DNA of 15,591 nt from JAUVAV01 sp965371665 (GTDB lineage Bacteria; Oederibacteriota; JAAXVQ01; JAUVAV01), in the NCBI GenBank assembly GCA_965371665.1, contig CBDUZI010000074.1:1-15591 (forward strand), written 5' to 3'. Position numbers and translations under genes: made by a program. Positions 1-7,160 of the stretch are shown here, piece after piece (the first letter of the stretch is position 1; each line of letters opens with the position of its first letter). The notes under the pieces are model-generated. The model was not told the origin of the DNA. It searched no databases and worked only from the letters and a program-made list of their open reading frames with translations.

Positions 1-27
1 GGCGTTTTATTGATTAAATCCCCCCGG

Positions 28-46
28 CCCCCTTTACAAAAGGGGG
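28..46. repeat. Short perfect hairpin, pyrimidine/purine arms
   Basis: The arms CCCCCTTT (28-35) and AAAGGGGG (39-46) are perfectly complementary around a 3-base loop. There is no T-run after the stem on the + strand, so a classical terminator is not supported. From memory, similar C5T3/A3G5 hairpins are common dispersed intergenic repeats in bacterial genomes. It could be the tail of an upstream gene's 3' region lying outside the window. Confidence 0.5.
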
Positions 47-76
47 AGAATGACTAAAGTCCGACAGGCTGCTAGA

Positions 77-94
77 CCCCGGCTTCCGCCGGGG
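77..94. repeat. GC-rich REP-like hairpin
   Basis: CCCCGGC (77-83) and GCCGGGG (88-94) form a perfect 7-bp stem with loop TTCC. The sequence following it, TGACGA, matches my memory of widespread dispersed repeats of the type CCCCGGC-TTCC-GCCGGGG-TGACGA. It sits about 70 bases before the ligA start. It may be only a dispersed repeat, or may also end an upstream transcript; no T-tract follows. Confidence 0.5.
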
Positions 95-162
95 TGACGA
101 GCCTAACTTGGCTTTCCGCAACAGATACTAGTTAATTTGAAATAATAAAAACCGGAGTTGTA

Positions 163-2181
163 ATGCCGCCCAAACCATGTTCCTCTAAAATCATAAAGGA
201 GGCAGATGAGCTTCGCCGGACGCTTAACCGGCACAACCGGCTTTATTATGTGCTGGCTGAACCGGAAATTTCCGATGTGGAGTATGACCGGCTTTTTCGG
301 AGATTGCAGGAGCTGGAAGCCGAGTATCCCCAACTTGAGAACCCGGACTCGCCGACCCAGCGGGTGGGCGGTGAGCCCATACCCGGCTTCAAATCCGTCC
401 GGCACGCTGAACCTATGCTCTCCCTGGAAAACACCTATTCGGAGAAAGAATTGGCGGAATGGGATGAACGCGTCCGCCGGGCTTTGCCGAATGAGGAGGT
501 AAGCTACTCGGTAGAACTGAAGATCGACGGCGTAGCTGTGGTCCTGAGATATGGTGGCCGGCGGTTTGTTCAAGGGGCGACGCGGGGGGATGGAGATGCC
601 GGAGATGACGTGACTGCCAATCTCATGACTCTGCGCAGTCTTCCCCGGGAACTGGATTCCTCGGCGCCGGAAACGGAGATGGTAATCCGGGGAGAGATTT
701 TTCTGCCGCGAAAGGCCTTCCTGGCTTTGAATGAAAAAAGAGCGGAGGCCGGCGAGAAGGTTTTTGCCAATCCGCGCAATGCAGCGGCCGGTTCGCTTAA
801 ATTACTGGATCCGCGCTTGACTGCTCAACGTCCGCTGGCAATTTTCCTTTATGCCGCAGATAAGAGTACGGCTGGGAATTTAAAGACCCAGTCCGCCCTG
901 CTGGCAGCGCTCTTAGCCTGGGGATTGCCGGTCAATCCCCACCACGCTTACTGCCGGGAGTTAAAGGACGTTAGGGACTTTTCACGGAAGTGGCAGGAGC
1001 GCCGTCATGATCTCCCTTACGAGATCGACGGGCTGGTAATAAAAGTGGAAAGCGTGGATCAGCAGCTCCGCCTGGGGAGCACTTCTAAAAGCCCGCGTTG
1101 GGCCATAGCTTTTAAATATTCCGCCGCCCAGGCCCGGACCCGGCTGGAGGAAATCAAGGTCCAGGTGGGACGAACCGGAGTGCTTACGCCGGTGGCGCAT
1201 TTAGAACCGGTTGAGCTGGCAGGTTCGATTATCGCGCGCGCCAGTCTGCATAATGAGGAAGATATCGGCCGCAAAGATATCCGGGAAGGCGATTACGTGA
1301 TAATCGAGAAGGCCGGCGAAGTGATTCCCCAGGTAGTGGGGCCGGTTTTGGCCGAACGTTCCGGGTCGGAAAGAAAGTTTCAGATGCCCGGGAAGTGTCC
1401 AGTTTGTCACAGCCGGGTAATTAAATTGACAGATGAGGTAGCCTGGCGTTGCGTGAATCCCGGGTGCGCGGCTCAGGTCAAGGGGCGGGTGCTCCATTTT
1501 GCGCAACGTACAGCTATAAATATAGAAGGATTGGGCGAGGCGCTGGTAGATCAGTTGGTAGAGAAAGGTTTAGTCAAGGATTATGGAGACCTCTACCGCC
1601 TGAGGCTTGAGAGTTTGTTGTCCCTGGAGCGTATGGCAATGAAATCCGCGGAGAATTTGCTCCAGGGGATTGAAGCTTCGAAGCAGAGGCCCTTAGGCCG
1701 GTTGATATTCGCCCTGGGGATTCCCTTGGTGGGTGAGCGGGCCGCGGAAATTCTGGCTGCGACTTTTCCTGAACTCACGGCCCTGGTTTTAGCTTCAGAT
1801 GAGGAACTTCAAATCCTGCCCGAGATCGGACCCAAAGCAGCGGCGAGCCTAAGCGGGTTTTTCCAGTCGGAGGAGACCCGGGCCATTCTGCACAAACTTT
1901 ACCAAAGTGGGGTGAATGTTAGACGGCTGCCCGAAGAAGTTCAGGAGAGGGGAAAGTTTTCCGGCCGGATTTTTGTATTCACCGGGGAATTGGAAGGCTT
2001 TACCCGCAACCAGGCCGAAGCCCGCGTAAAAGCTCTGGGCGGACGGACCTCGGGTTCAATATCCGCCAAGACGGACTATGTGGTAGCAGGATCGGCGCCG
2101 GGTTCCAAGCTGGACAAGGCGAGGAAATTAGGCGTTGAGGTGCTGGGCGAAGAAGCGTTCAGACGGATGATTGGAAAGTAG
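163..2181 (+). CDS. ligA: NAD-dependent DNA ligase LigA
   Basis: This enzyme seals nicks in duplex DNA using NAD+ in replication and repair. The 672 residues match the usual LigA length and all expected domains are visible. The N-terminal Ia domain is followed by the adenylation domain with the nucleotidyl-lysine motif KIDG at Lys120 and the FANPRNAAAGSL segment at 201-212. An OB-fold spans about 317-400. The zinc finger has Cys412, Cys415, Cys430 and Cys435. Helix-hairpin-helix repeats occupy about 440-590, including GIPLVGERAAE and LPEIGPKAA. A C-terminal BRCT domain lies at about 597-672. The start is supported by GGAG at 154-157, five bases before ATG. The gene stands alone, bounded by repeats on both sides. 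No catalytic residue appears to be lost. Confidence 0.97.
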   Translation: MPPKPCSSKIIKEADELRRTLNRHNRLYYVLAEPEISDVEYDRLFRRLQELEAEYPQLENPDSPTQRVGGEPIPGFKSVRHAEPMLSLENTYSEKELAEWDERVRRALPNEEVSYSVELKIDGVAVVLRYGGRRFVQGATRGDGDAGDDVTANLMTLRSLPRELDSSAPETEMVIRGEIFLPRKAFLALNEKRAEAGEKVFANPRNAAAGSLKLLDPRLTAQRPLAIFLYAADKSTAGNLKTQSALLAALLAWGLPVNPHHAYCRELKDVRDFSRKWQERRHDLPYEIDGLVIKVESVDQQLRLGSTSKSPRWAIAFKYSAAQARTRLEEIKVQVGRTGVLTPVAHLEPVELAGSIIARASLHNEEDIGRKDIREGDYVIIEKAGEVIPQVVGPVLAERSGSERKFQMPGKCPVCHSRVIKLTDEVAWRCVNPGCAAQVKGRVLHFAQRTAINIEGLGEALVDQLVEKGLVKDYGDLYRLRLESLLSLERMAMKSAENLLQGIEASKQRPLGRLIFALGIPLVGERAAEILAATFPELTALVLASDEELQILPEIGPKAAASLSGFFQSEETRAILHKLYQSGVNVRRLPEEVQERGKFSGRIFVFTGELEGFTRNQAEARVKALGGRTSGSISAKTDYVVAGSAPGSKLDKARKLGVEVLGEEAFRRMIGK

Positions 2182-2257
2182 GACGAATATTGGGCTTGTA
2201 AATCAGGGAGAAGTTGTCTATAGTTGGTTTCTGTCGCGGAAAGGGTGTTTTTTTTAA

Positions 2258-2350
2258 TTTGTCATTCCGAACGTAGTGAGGAATCTCCACGAAAACGCCT
2301 GAATTATCAGGTGTCCTGGAGATTCTTCACCTTCGGCTCAGAATGACAAA
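2258..2350. repeat. MITE-like intergenic inverted repeat
   Basis: A 93-base imperfect palindrome lies between ligA and aspS. The outer arms TTTGTCATTC (2258) and GAATGACAAA (2341-2350) are perfectly complementary. Further in, GAATCTCCA (2281-2289) pairs with TGGAGATTC (2317-2325). At the tip is a small hairpin, CCTGA-ATTA-TCAGG (2298-2311). The asymmetric arm segments (AACGTAGTGAG against CACCTTCGGCTCA) are as I remember them in a very widespread family of dispersed bacterial repeats with GTCATTC/GAATGAC ends. No coding capacity is seen. It probably folds as RNA, but has no adjacent T-run. Confidence 0.75.
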
Positions 2351-2434
2351 ATGCGGGGAGCGTGCTAAAAAAGACATTCTGCAACAGGAAATATTCAGGT
2401 TCCGGATGATTTATATTTTAAGGGAGAGCAGTGA

Positions 2435-4222
2435 ATGGAATTCGGTATGAAATTTAAAAGAACGCATAACTGTGGCGCTCTGCGCGCTGCCAATACCGGT
2501 GAAGAGGTTGCGCTGGCGGGCTGGGTGGAGTCCAACCGTGATCATGGCGGTCTGGTTTTTATTGATTTACGCGACCGGGAAGGAATTACCCAGCTGGTTT
2601 TTGATCCGGTCCTGTCAGAGGATGCGCATACCGAAGCGTCAACACTGCGGGGCGAGTTTGTGATGGCCGCCAAGGGAAAAGTAGTGCCCCGGTCCCGGGA
2701 AACCATAAATCCAAAAATAGGCACGGGCGAAATAGAGGTGCGGGTCAGCGAAATTCAAGTGTTGAACCCATCCCGTACCCCGCCTTTTCAGGTGGGAGAG
2801 AATCTGGGGATTTCCGAGGATTTGCGGCTGCGCTACCGGTACCTGGATTTAAGGAGCCTGCGCATGCAGTCCAATCTTCGTTTTCGTCACGCGGTTACCA
2901 AGGCTACGCGTGATTTCCTGGATGAAAAAGGATTGCTGGAAGTGGAAACTCCTCACTTGTTAAAAAGCACTCCGGAAGGAGCCAGGGATTATATCGTGCC
3001 CTCGCGTATCTATCCGGGCCAGTGTTTTGCCCTGCCCCAGTCACCTCAAATGTTGAAGCAAATCCTAATGGTAGCCGGGTGCGACCGCTATTACCAGATA
3101 GCGCGTTGTTTTCGGGACGAAGATCTGCGCGCGGACCGGCAGCCGGAATTTACTCAGATTGATCTGGAAATGTCCTTTGTGGATTTAGATGATATCTTAA
3201 ATATTACTGAAGGGCTGATGGCCGCGATTTTCCAGGCAGCCGGGATTCAGGAACCAGAGCTGCTGCCCTTGCCGCGTATTTCCTATTCCGAGGCCTTAGA
3301 GCGTTTTGGTACGGATAAGCCTGATCAGCGTTTTGCCCTGGAATTGAAAAACATTTCGGATTTGGCTGAGCAGGCGGAATTCAAGGTGTTTTCAGAAGCG
3401 GTGAGCAGCGGAGGGGTGGTTAAAGGTCTGGCTGTGCCGGGAGGCGCGTCTTTTTCCCGCATGGAAATCGACGCCTTGATTGCCAGTTCCCAGAAATTCG
3501 GAGCTAAAGGCATGGCCTGGTTCAAAGTTACCAGCCAAGGGTTAGAGTCCAACCTGGCTAAATATTTTACTCCTGACTTACTGGCCCGTATCCAGGAGCG
3601 GCTGGCCGGCAAGCCGGGAGATTTATTAATATTTATTGCGGATAAACCGAGACTGGCGAATGATGTATTGGCCCGATTACGCTCCCAGCTGGCAGGGAAG
3701 TTGGACTTAATTCCGAAAAATTCCTGGCATTTATCCTGGGTAGTGGATTTTCCGCTTTTCAAGCGCAATGAAGAACAGGGGCGCTGGGATTCCGAACACC
3801 ACCCTTTCACCGCCCCGTATCCGGAGGATATCCCTGGATTAGATACAGATCCCGGCCGGGTGCGTTCCTTAAGTTATGATCTGGTCTTAAATGGCGTGGA
3901 GATCGCTTCGGGCAGCATCAGAATCCATCAACCCGGACTGCAATCCCGGATTTTCGAGCTTATCGGTATTTCGGAAGAAGAGGCTCGGTTGAAATTTGGA
4001 TTTCTGATCGAGGCCTTGTCTCTGGGCGCGCCGCCGCACGGCGGAATCGCGATCGGACTTGACCGTCTGGTAATGCTTCTTCGGGGAGAAAAGACCATTC
4101 GGGACGTGATGGCTTTTCCCAAGACGCAGAGAGCCCAGGATCTTTTAACCGGCGCTCCAGGACCAATCGGTCCGGAACAATTAAAAGAACTGGATTTGAA
4201 AGTTACGCAATCCCGGACGTAA
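2435..4222 (+). CDS. aspS: Aspartyl-tRNA synthetase (bacterial type)
   Basis: This enzyme attaches aspartate to tRNA in the cytoplasm. The 595 residues fit the long bacterial AspRS. An N-terminal OB-fold anticodon-binding domain (about 10-115) contains GWVESNRDHGG and FIDLRDREG. The class II core follows, with TPEGARDY at 179-186, the QSPQ aspartate-site loop at 202-205, motif 2 FRDEDLRADRQPEFTQ at 226-241 and motif 3 GGIAIGLDRLVMLLRG near 535-550. The bacteria-specific GAD insertion lies at about 290-400. AGGGAG at 2421-2426, eight bases before ATG, supports this start; a second in-frame ATG at 2447 is possible. His37 is notable because discriminating AspRS such as the E. coli enzyme have Leu there, so the protein may also charge tRNA-Asn. 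That is inference. Confidence 0.97.
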   Translation: MEFGMKFKRTHNCGALRAANTGEEVALAGWVESNRDHGGLVFIDLRDREGITQLVFDPVLSEDAHTEASTLRGEFVMAAKGKVVPRSRETINPKIGTGEIEVRVSEIQVLNPSRTPPFQVGENLGISEDLRLRYRYLDLRSLRMQSNLRFRHAVTKATRDFLDEKGLLEVETPHLLKSTPEGARDYIVPSRIYPGQCFALPQSPQMLKQILMVAGCDRYYQIARCFRDEDLRADRQPEFTQIDLEMSFVDLDDILNITEGLMAAIFQAAGIQEPELLPLPRISYSEALERFGTDKPDQRFALELKNISDLAEQAEFKVFSEAVSSGGVVKGLAVPGGASFSRMEIDALIASSQKFGAKGMAWFKVTSQGLESNLAKYFTPDLLARIQERLAGKPGDLLIFIADKPRLANDVLARLRSQLAGKLDLIPKNSWHLSWVVDFPLFKRNEEQGRWDSEHHPFTAPYPEDIPGLDTDPGRVRSLSYDLVLNGVEIASGSIRIHQPGLQSRIFELIGISEEEARLKFGFLIEALSLGAPPHGGIAIGLDRLVMLLRGEKTIRDVMAFPKTQRAQDLLTGAPGPIGPEQLKELDLKVTQSRT

Positions 4223-4248
4223 AAAAGCAAAGTACGCTGAACAAAAGC

Positions 4249-4277
4249 TTGACAAAATTTATTATTACATGATAACT
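4249..4277 (+). promoter_or_regulatory. Sigma70-type promoter for the LysM lipoprotein gene
   Basis: A perfect -35 hexamer TTGACA (4249-4254) is followed after 16-17 bases by GATAAC/ATAACT (4271-4277) as a -10. The surroundings are AT-rich, unlike the flanking genes. It lies just after the aspS stop and would produce a transcript with a roughly 200-nt leader. Confidence 0.65.
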
Positions 4278-4478
4278 TAACATATCATGAAAGTTATTTT
4301 ATGGTTTGAATGCAATTATGGTAGGGCTAATTGTTGAAAAAGATTTGCAAAGCAGGAAAAGGGAACCAAATTAATAATTGTCGGCTAATGAGAATTACGT
4401 TCTGACAAGGTTGGGGTTCTGCCGGCGGGTGGTTCCCAAAGTTTAAAACCACCCTAATTCGGAAGGAGGTGACAAAGT
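4278..4478 (+). promoter_or_regulatory. Long 5' leader with hairpin before the LysM gene
   Basis: About 200 bases separate the likely promoter from the ATG at 4479. The last part contains a perfect 8-bp stem, GGGTGGTT (4427-4434) with AACCACCC (4447-4454) and a 12-base loop. It ends nine bases before a strong ribosome binding site, AAGGAGGTGA (4463-4472). I compared it by eye with the consensus of c-di-GMP, c-di-AMP (ydaO) and other riboswitches and saw no match. It could be an unclassified regulatory leader or simply a stable UTR. Confidence 0.35.
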
Positions 4479-4907
4479 ATGAAGTTTGACGGGATAGTAA
4501 AACTTTCAGTGGCAGTATTTCTGGTAAGCGCATTGATAGGGATGGCCGGATGCGGAGGTAAAACCGAGGTACAACCGGAACCTACTCCGATGATGGCAGA
4601 ACCGGAACCAATGCCCGAGGAAACACCTGAGTCTGAAATGCAGCGTTACTCAGTCCTGCAGGGGGATACGCTCTGGGATATTTCCGGGATGGCGGATATT
4701 TACGGGGATAACTTCCAGTGGCCGCTGGTTTTTAAGGCTAACCGTGACCAGATCGAAGATCCGGATATTATTGAGATCGGTCAGGATTTGGCCATTTCAC
4801 GCGAATTTTCGGCCGAAGAGGTCGAGATGGCTATCGAAAACGCCAAACGCACGCCGCGGTATGTACCACATACCCAGCCGCGTATGCGTTTGCCAATAGA
4901 GTACTAA
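4479..4907 (+). CDS. LysM-domain lipoprotein
   Basis: This is a predicted envelope lipoprotein of 142 residues. Residues 1-24 form a signal peptide with a basic start and hydrophobic stretch, ending in the lipobox LIGMAGC with Cys25 as the lipidated residue. A Pro/Glu-rich spacer (31-54) precedes one LysM module (about 56-106: RYSVLQGDTLWDIS, then YGDNFQWPLVFKANRDQI and IIEIGQDLAI). A short charged tail follows. LysM modules bind N-acetylglucosamine polymers, so the protein probably tethers to peptidoglycan. No hydrolase domain is present. The strong ribosome site AAGGAGGTGA lies six bases before the ATG, and dedicated promoter and terminator make it a single-gene unit. The exact role is unknown. 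Confidence 0.88.
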   Translation: MKFDGIVKLSVAVFLVSALIGMAGCGGKTEVQPEPTPMMAEPEPMPEETPESEMQRYSVLQGDTLWDISGMADIYGDNFQWPLVFKANRDQIEDPDIIEIGQDLAISREFSAEEVEMAIENAKRTPRYVPHTQPRMRLPIEY

Positions 4908-4924
4908 GAGCAATATTTTCGATG

Positions 4925-4957
4925 AAAAAAGGGGCTGGAAAGGCCCCTTTTTTCTTT
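4925..4957 (+). terminator. Strong intrinsic terminator after the LysM gene
   Basis: AAAAAAGGGGC (4925-4935) pairs perfectly with GCCCCTTTTTT (4943-4953) around a 7-base loop, and the run continues as CTTTT. The A-tract/T-tract symmetry means it could work in both directions. It begins 17 bases after the stop codon. Confidence 0.9.
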
Positions 4958-4995
4958 TCCGGTTGAATTGCCGAGTATTTAATACATTAACCGCG

Positions 4996-5089
4996 AATTC
5001 CCGGCCTTTCAGGGCGGAGATGAAGCGAGAAAGAAATAATGCTTTGCTACATTATTTCGGATCAAAATTCTCCGCTCTTCAGGACGGAG
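4996..5089. mobile_element. Paired hairpin modules resembling IS200/IS605 ends
   Basis: Two 24-base segments, 4996-5019 and 5066-5089, match at about 19 positions and lie exactly 70 bases apart. Both contain AATTC, then TTCAGG, then CGGAG. The first folds as CCGgCCT-TTC-AGGgCGG (5001-5017), the second as CTCCG with CGGAG around a CTTCAGG tip. Between them is a perfect 9-bp stem, GAAATAATG (5033-5041) with CATTATTTC (5050-5058), and an 8-base loop. From memory, hairpins with TTCAGGGCGG tips after GAAT-CCC are typical of right ends of IS200/IS605 (TnpB-bearing) elements, where they are also part of the omega RNA. No tnpA or tnpB is present, so this would be a remnant or a non-autonomous derivative. 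Confidence 0.4.
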
Positions 5090-5328
5090 TATTTTAATGA
5101 GGCGATAACTTCTTTTGAATAAAGGAAAGCTTGGTAAACCAGTCGGAGCGTGGCCCAATGCGCTTGGGTTTGATGCAAGCCTGATCCAATATTATTTCCC
5201 GCCGGCAATATGTAAAAATCAATATTTATTTTATATATCTTCCATTTATCTGCAAAAAATATCAGGTTCCAGATATGTCTTTTTTTGCTGCGCTTCGCCG
5301 GGAGAGCAAAGAAAAGGGGTAAAGATAA
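5090..5328. other. AT-rich gene-free stretch and ybeY 5' region
   Basis: No convincing gene is seen here. An open frame from a TTG at 5115 is compositionally poor and overlaps ybeY. The part around 5215-5250 is very AT-rich and may contain the ybeY promoter, but no clear -35/-10 pair stands out. Just before ybeY, C-T7-GCT (5279-5289) can pair with AGCAAAGAAAAG (5305-5316), with one bulge. The stem ends at the ribosome-binding stretch AAAAGGGG, so it could influence translation. No known riboswitch or small RNA was recognised. Confidence 0.35.
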
Positions 5329-5778
5329 ATGTTCGTGGAGATTTCTAACCGGCAGAATGAAATAAAGGTAAATTTAACCTCCCTTCGCCGTATGGCCAGT
5401 GGTATTTTGCGAAACTTACGCCTGGCGGCACCCGAGCTCTCCATTCTGCTTACGGATGATCAGGGCATTCAGGCCATTAACCAGAACTACCGGGGTGTGA
5501 ATAAACCAACAGATATTCTTACTTTCAATATGCGGGAGCATCAACGGATCGCGGATCCCCTTCCGCCGCATCCCGAAATACTGGGGGATATCGTTATATC
5601 CATGCCGGCCATCCAGCGTCAGGCCCGGGCCCGGAAGGTGGTCTGGCAGGAGGAAATGAAGCTGATTTTAATTCATGGGATTTTACATCTTCTGGGTTAT
5701 AATCATGCCGGGCGGGTGGATAAACTTAGAATGCAATCTCTCCACGGCGTTTTATTAAAGCTCTGCCGGGAGAAGTGA
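5329..5778 (+). CDS. ybeY: Endoribonuclease YbeY (rRNA maturation factor)
   Basis: YbeY is a metal-dependent single-strand endoribonuclease involved in 16S rRNA 3'-end maturation and ribosome quality control. The 149 residues match the family length, and the start MFVEISNRQ is typical. The conserved core NYRGVNKPTDILTF is at 53-66, followed by LGDIVIS at 85-91 and the zinc-site motif HGILHLLGYNH at 116-126, giving His116, His120 and His126. The usual sequence is HGxLHLxGYDH; here the Asp before the last His is Asn125. The metal ligands are intact, so activity is probably retained. AAAAGGGG at 5312-5319 is the ribosome site. The next gene starts seven bases after the stop, indicating cotranscription. 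Confidence 0.95.
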   Translation: MFVEISNRQNEIKVNLTSLRRMASGILRNLRLAAPELSILLTDDQGIQAINQNYRGVNKPTDILTFNMREHQRIADPLPPHPEILGDIVISMPAIQRQARARKVVWQEEMKLILIHGILHLLGYNHAGRVDKLRMQSLHGVLLKLCREK

Positions 5779-5785
5779 GGAATAA

Positions 5786-7081
5786 ATGGATTTTCTTTGT
5801 ACAGTTGATTTAATCGCGCTCGGCTTGCTGTTTTTACTTTCAGGAGTTTTTTCCGCCAGCGAAACGGCGCTCATGGGCCTGGGACGGCTGCGTCTGGCTC
5901 ATGCCATTGAGAAGGGCGGCCGCCGGGGCCGGGCCTTGGAAGTGTGGAAAAAGGATCCCAATCGTATCTTAACCACTATTTTAATACTGAATAATGCCAT
6001 AAATATCAGCGCCACCACGGTAGCGGCTTTTCTGGCGATTCATATCGCGGAACTTTTCCAGTTGAATCGGGGCCAGACCGGAACGCTGATCGCGGCGGCG
6101 GTTACACTGATTATTATTCTTTTCGGCGAGGTTACACCGAAAATTCTGGCGATCCATAAATCCGAACCCATAGCGCTGGCAATTATTCGGCCCCTGGTAC
6201 AGCTGGGAAAGTTCCTGCATCCTGTCAGCCGCTGCTTAATCAAAATCGCCAATTTTTTTCTTCGTCCTTTGGGAGTAACACCGGGAAGTTCCGTCCCCAT
6301 GATAACCGAAGAGGAAATCCACGCCGTAATCCGGATGGGGGCGGATGAAGGCGTGATCGAGGATCAGGAGCATCAGATGATCCACGGTGTCATCAAGCTG
6401 AGCGAGACCCAGATCCGTGAGGTTATGGTACCGCGTACGGAAATGGAGGGCATTAATGCCGATGACGACATGGAGAGCATTATCGATCAGATAGTTCAAA
6501 CCGGCTATTCACGCATGCCGGTTTACCGGGAAAATATCGATAACATCATGGGCGTGGTATATACCAAAGATATCATATCTGTCCTGCAGAACCGCGAACT
6601 CATAGTCCTTCAGGATATTTTGCGGCAGCCTCATTTTGTGCCCGAAACCAAAAAGGTTGATGAGCTGCTGCATGAATTCCAACGGGGCCGGTTGCATTTG
6701 GCCATCGTGGTGGATGAGTATGGCGGAACCTCGGGCCTGGTTACGCTGGAAGATTTAATCGAAGAGATTGTAGGGGAAATCCGGGACGAATATGATATAG
6801 AGGAAAAAAGAATTGAAAAAACCGGAGAAAATTTATGGATCGCAGAAGGACAGACCGATATTAAAGAAATCAACACCGTGCTGGAAGTCGAGCTTCCGGA
6901 CGTGAAAGATATTAATACTATCGGCGGTTTTATCACTGATCTGTTGGGCCATCTGCCCAAAAAAGGCGAGCAGATTGCCTACCAGGACTTGCAATTTACC
7001 ATCTTGGAAGCCAGCAGCCGAAAAGTTGACAAAATTAAAATAGGGAAATCGCCGGTTGAGCATACGGAGGAAAAGGGGTAA
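5786..7081 (+). CDS. CNNM/CorC-type membrane protein with CBS domains
   Basis: This is a 431-residue inner-membrane protein of the hemolysin C/CorC (CNNM) family, whose members are linked to magnesium and cobalt transport or resistance. The DUF21 membrane domain (about 1-165) has SGVFSASETALMGL at 19-32, TTILILNNAINI at 63-74 and LFGEVTPKI at 112-120. Two CBS domains follow at about 208-268 (VMVPRTEM, GYSRMPVY, MGVVYTKD) and 272-332 (LHLAIVVDEYGGTSGLVTLED). A C-terminal CorC transporter-associated domain lies at about 345-425. GTGAGG overlaps the ybeY stop and serves as the ribosome site. Pairing with ybeY is common in bacteria. Substrate specificity cannot be read from sequence, so a corC or tlyC symbol is not assigned. 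Confidence 0.93.
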   Translation: MDFLCTVDLIALGLLFLLSGVFSASETALMGLGRLRLAHAIEKGGRRGRALEVWKKDPNRILTTILILNNAINISATTVAAFLAIHIAELFQLNRGQTGTLIAAAVTLIIILFGEVTPKILAIHKSEPIALAIIRPLVQLGKFLHPVSRCLIKIANFFLRPLGVTPGSSVPMITEEEIHAVIRMGADEGVIEDQEHQMIHGVIKLSETQIREVMVPRTEMEGINADDDMESIIDQIVQTGYSRMPVYRENIDNIMGVVYTKDIISVLQNRELIVLQDILRQPHFVPETKKVDELLHEFQRGRLHLAIVVDEYGGTSGLVTLEDLIEEIVGEIRDEYDIEEKRIEKTGENLWIAEGQTDIKEINTVLEVELPDVKDINTIGGFITDLLGHLPKKGEQIAYQDLQFTILEASSRKVDKIKIGKSPVEHTEEKG

Positions 7082-7089
7082 ATTAAAAA

Positions 7090-7123
7090 TTTAGCTTGAC
7101 TTAGCTAAAAAGCATGATAAATT
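7090..7123 (+). promoter_or_regulatory. Promoter with a hexamer inverted repeat around the -35
   Basis: TTGACT (7096-7101) and TAAATT (7118-7123), spaced 16 bases, resemble a sigma70 promoter. The -35 is flanked by TTTAGC (7090-7095) and GCTAAA (7104-7109), a perfect inverted repeat that could be an operator. The segment is strongly AT-rich relative to the neighbouring genes and separates the CorC-type gene from the YIP1-family gene. Confidence 0.45.
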
Positions 7124-7160
7124 ATAAAGAAAATTTATATGAAAATTAAGGGGGTTAAGC

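Noticed and set aside
28..46. Terminator of an upstream gene
   Set aside because: The stem is perfect but there is no T-run on the + strand, and no upstream gene is visible in the window.
982..1274. Minus-strand open frames inside ligA
   Set aside because: They lie wholly opposite a clearly conserved gene and have no ribosome sites or recognisable domains. The same holds for the minus-strand frames inside aspS, the CorC-type gene, glyS and recQ.
5103..5215. A riboswitch or small RNA in the ybeY upstream region
   Set aside because: Compared by eye with cobalamin, THF, moco and other consensus elements; no match and no convincing overall fold.
5115..5348. A 77-codon open frame starting at TTG, between the LysM gene and ybeY
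   Set aside because: It has no good ribosome site, a composition with aromatic and Cys runs reading through AT-rich DNA, overlap with the ybeY start, and no recognisable motif.
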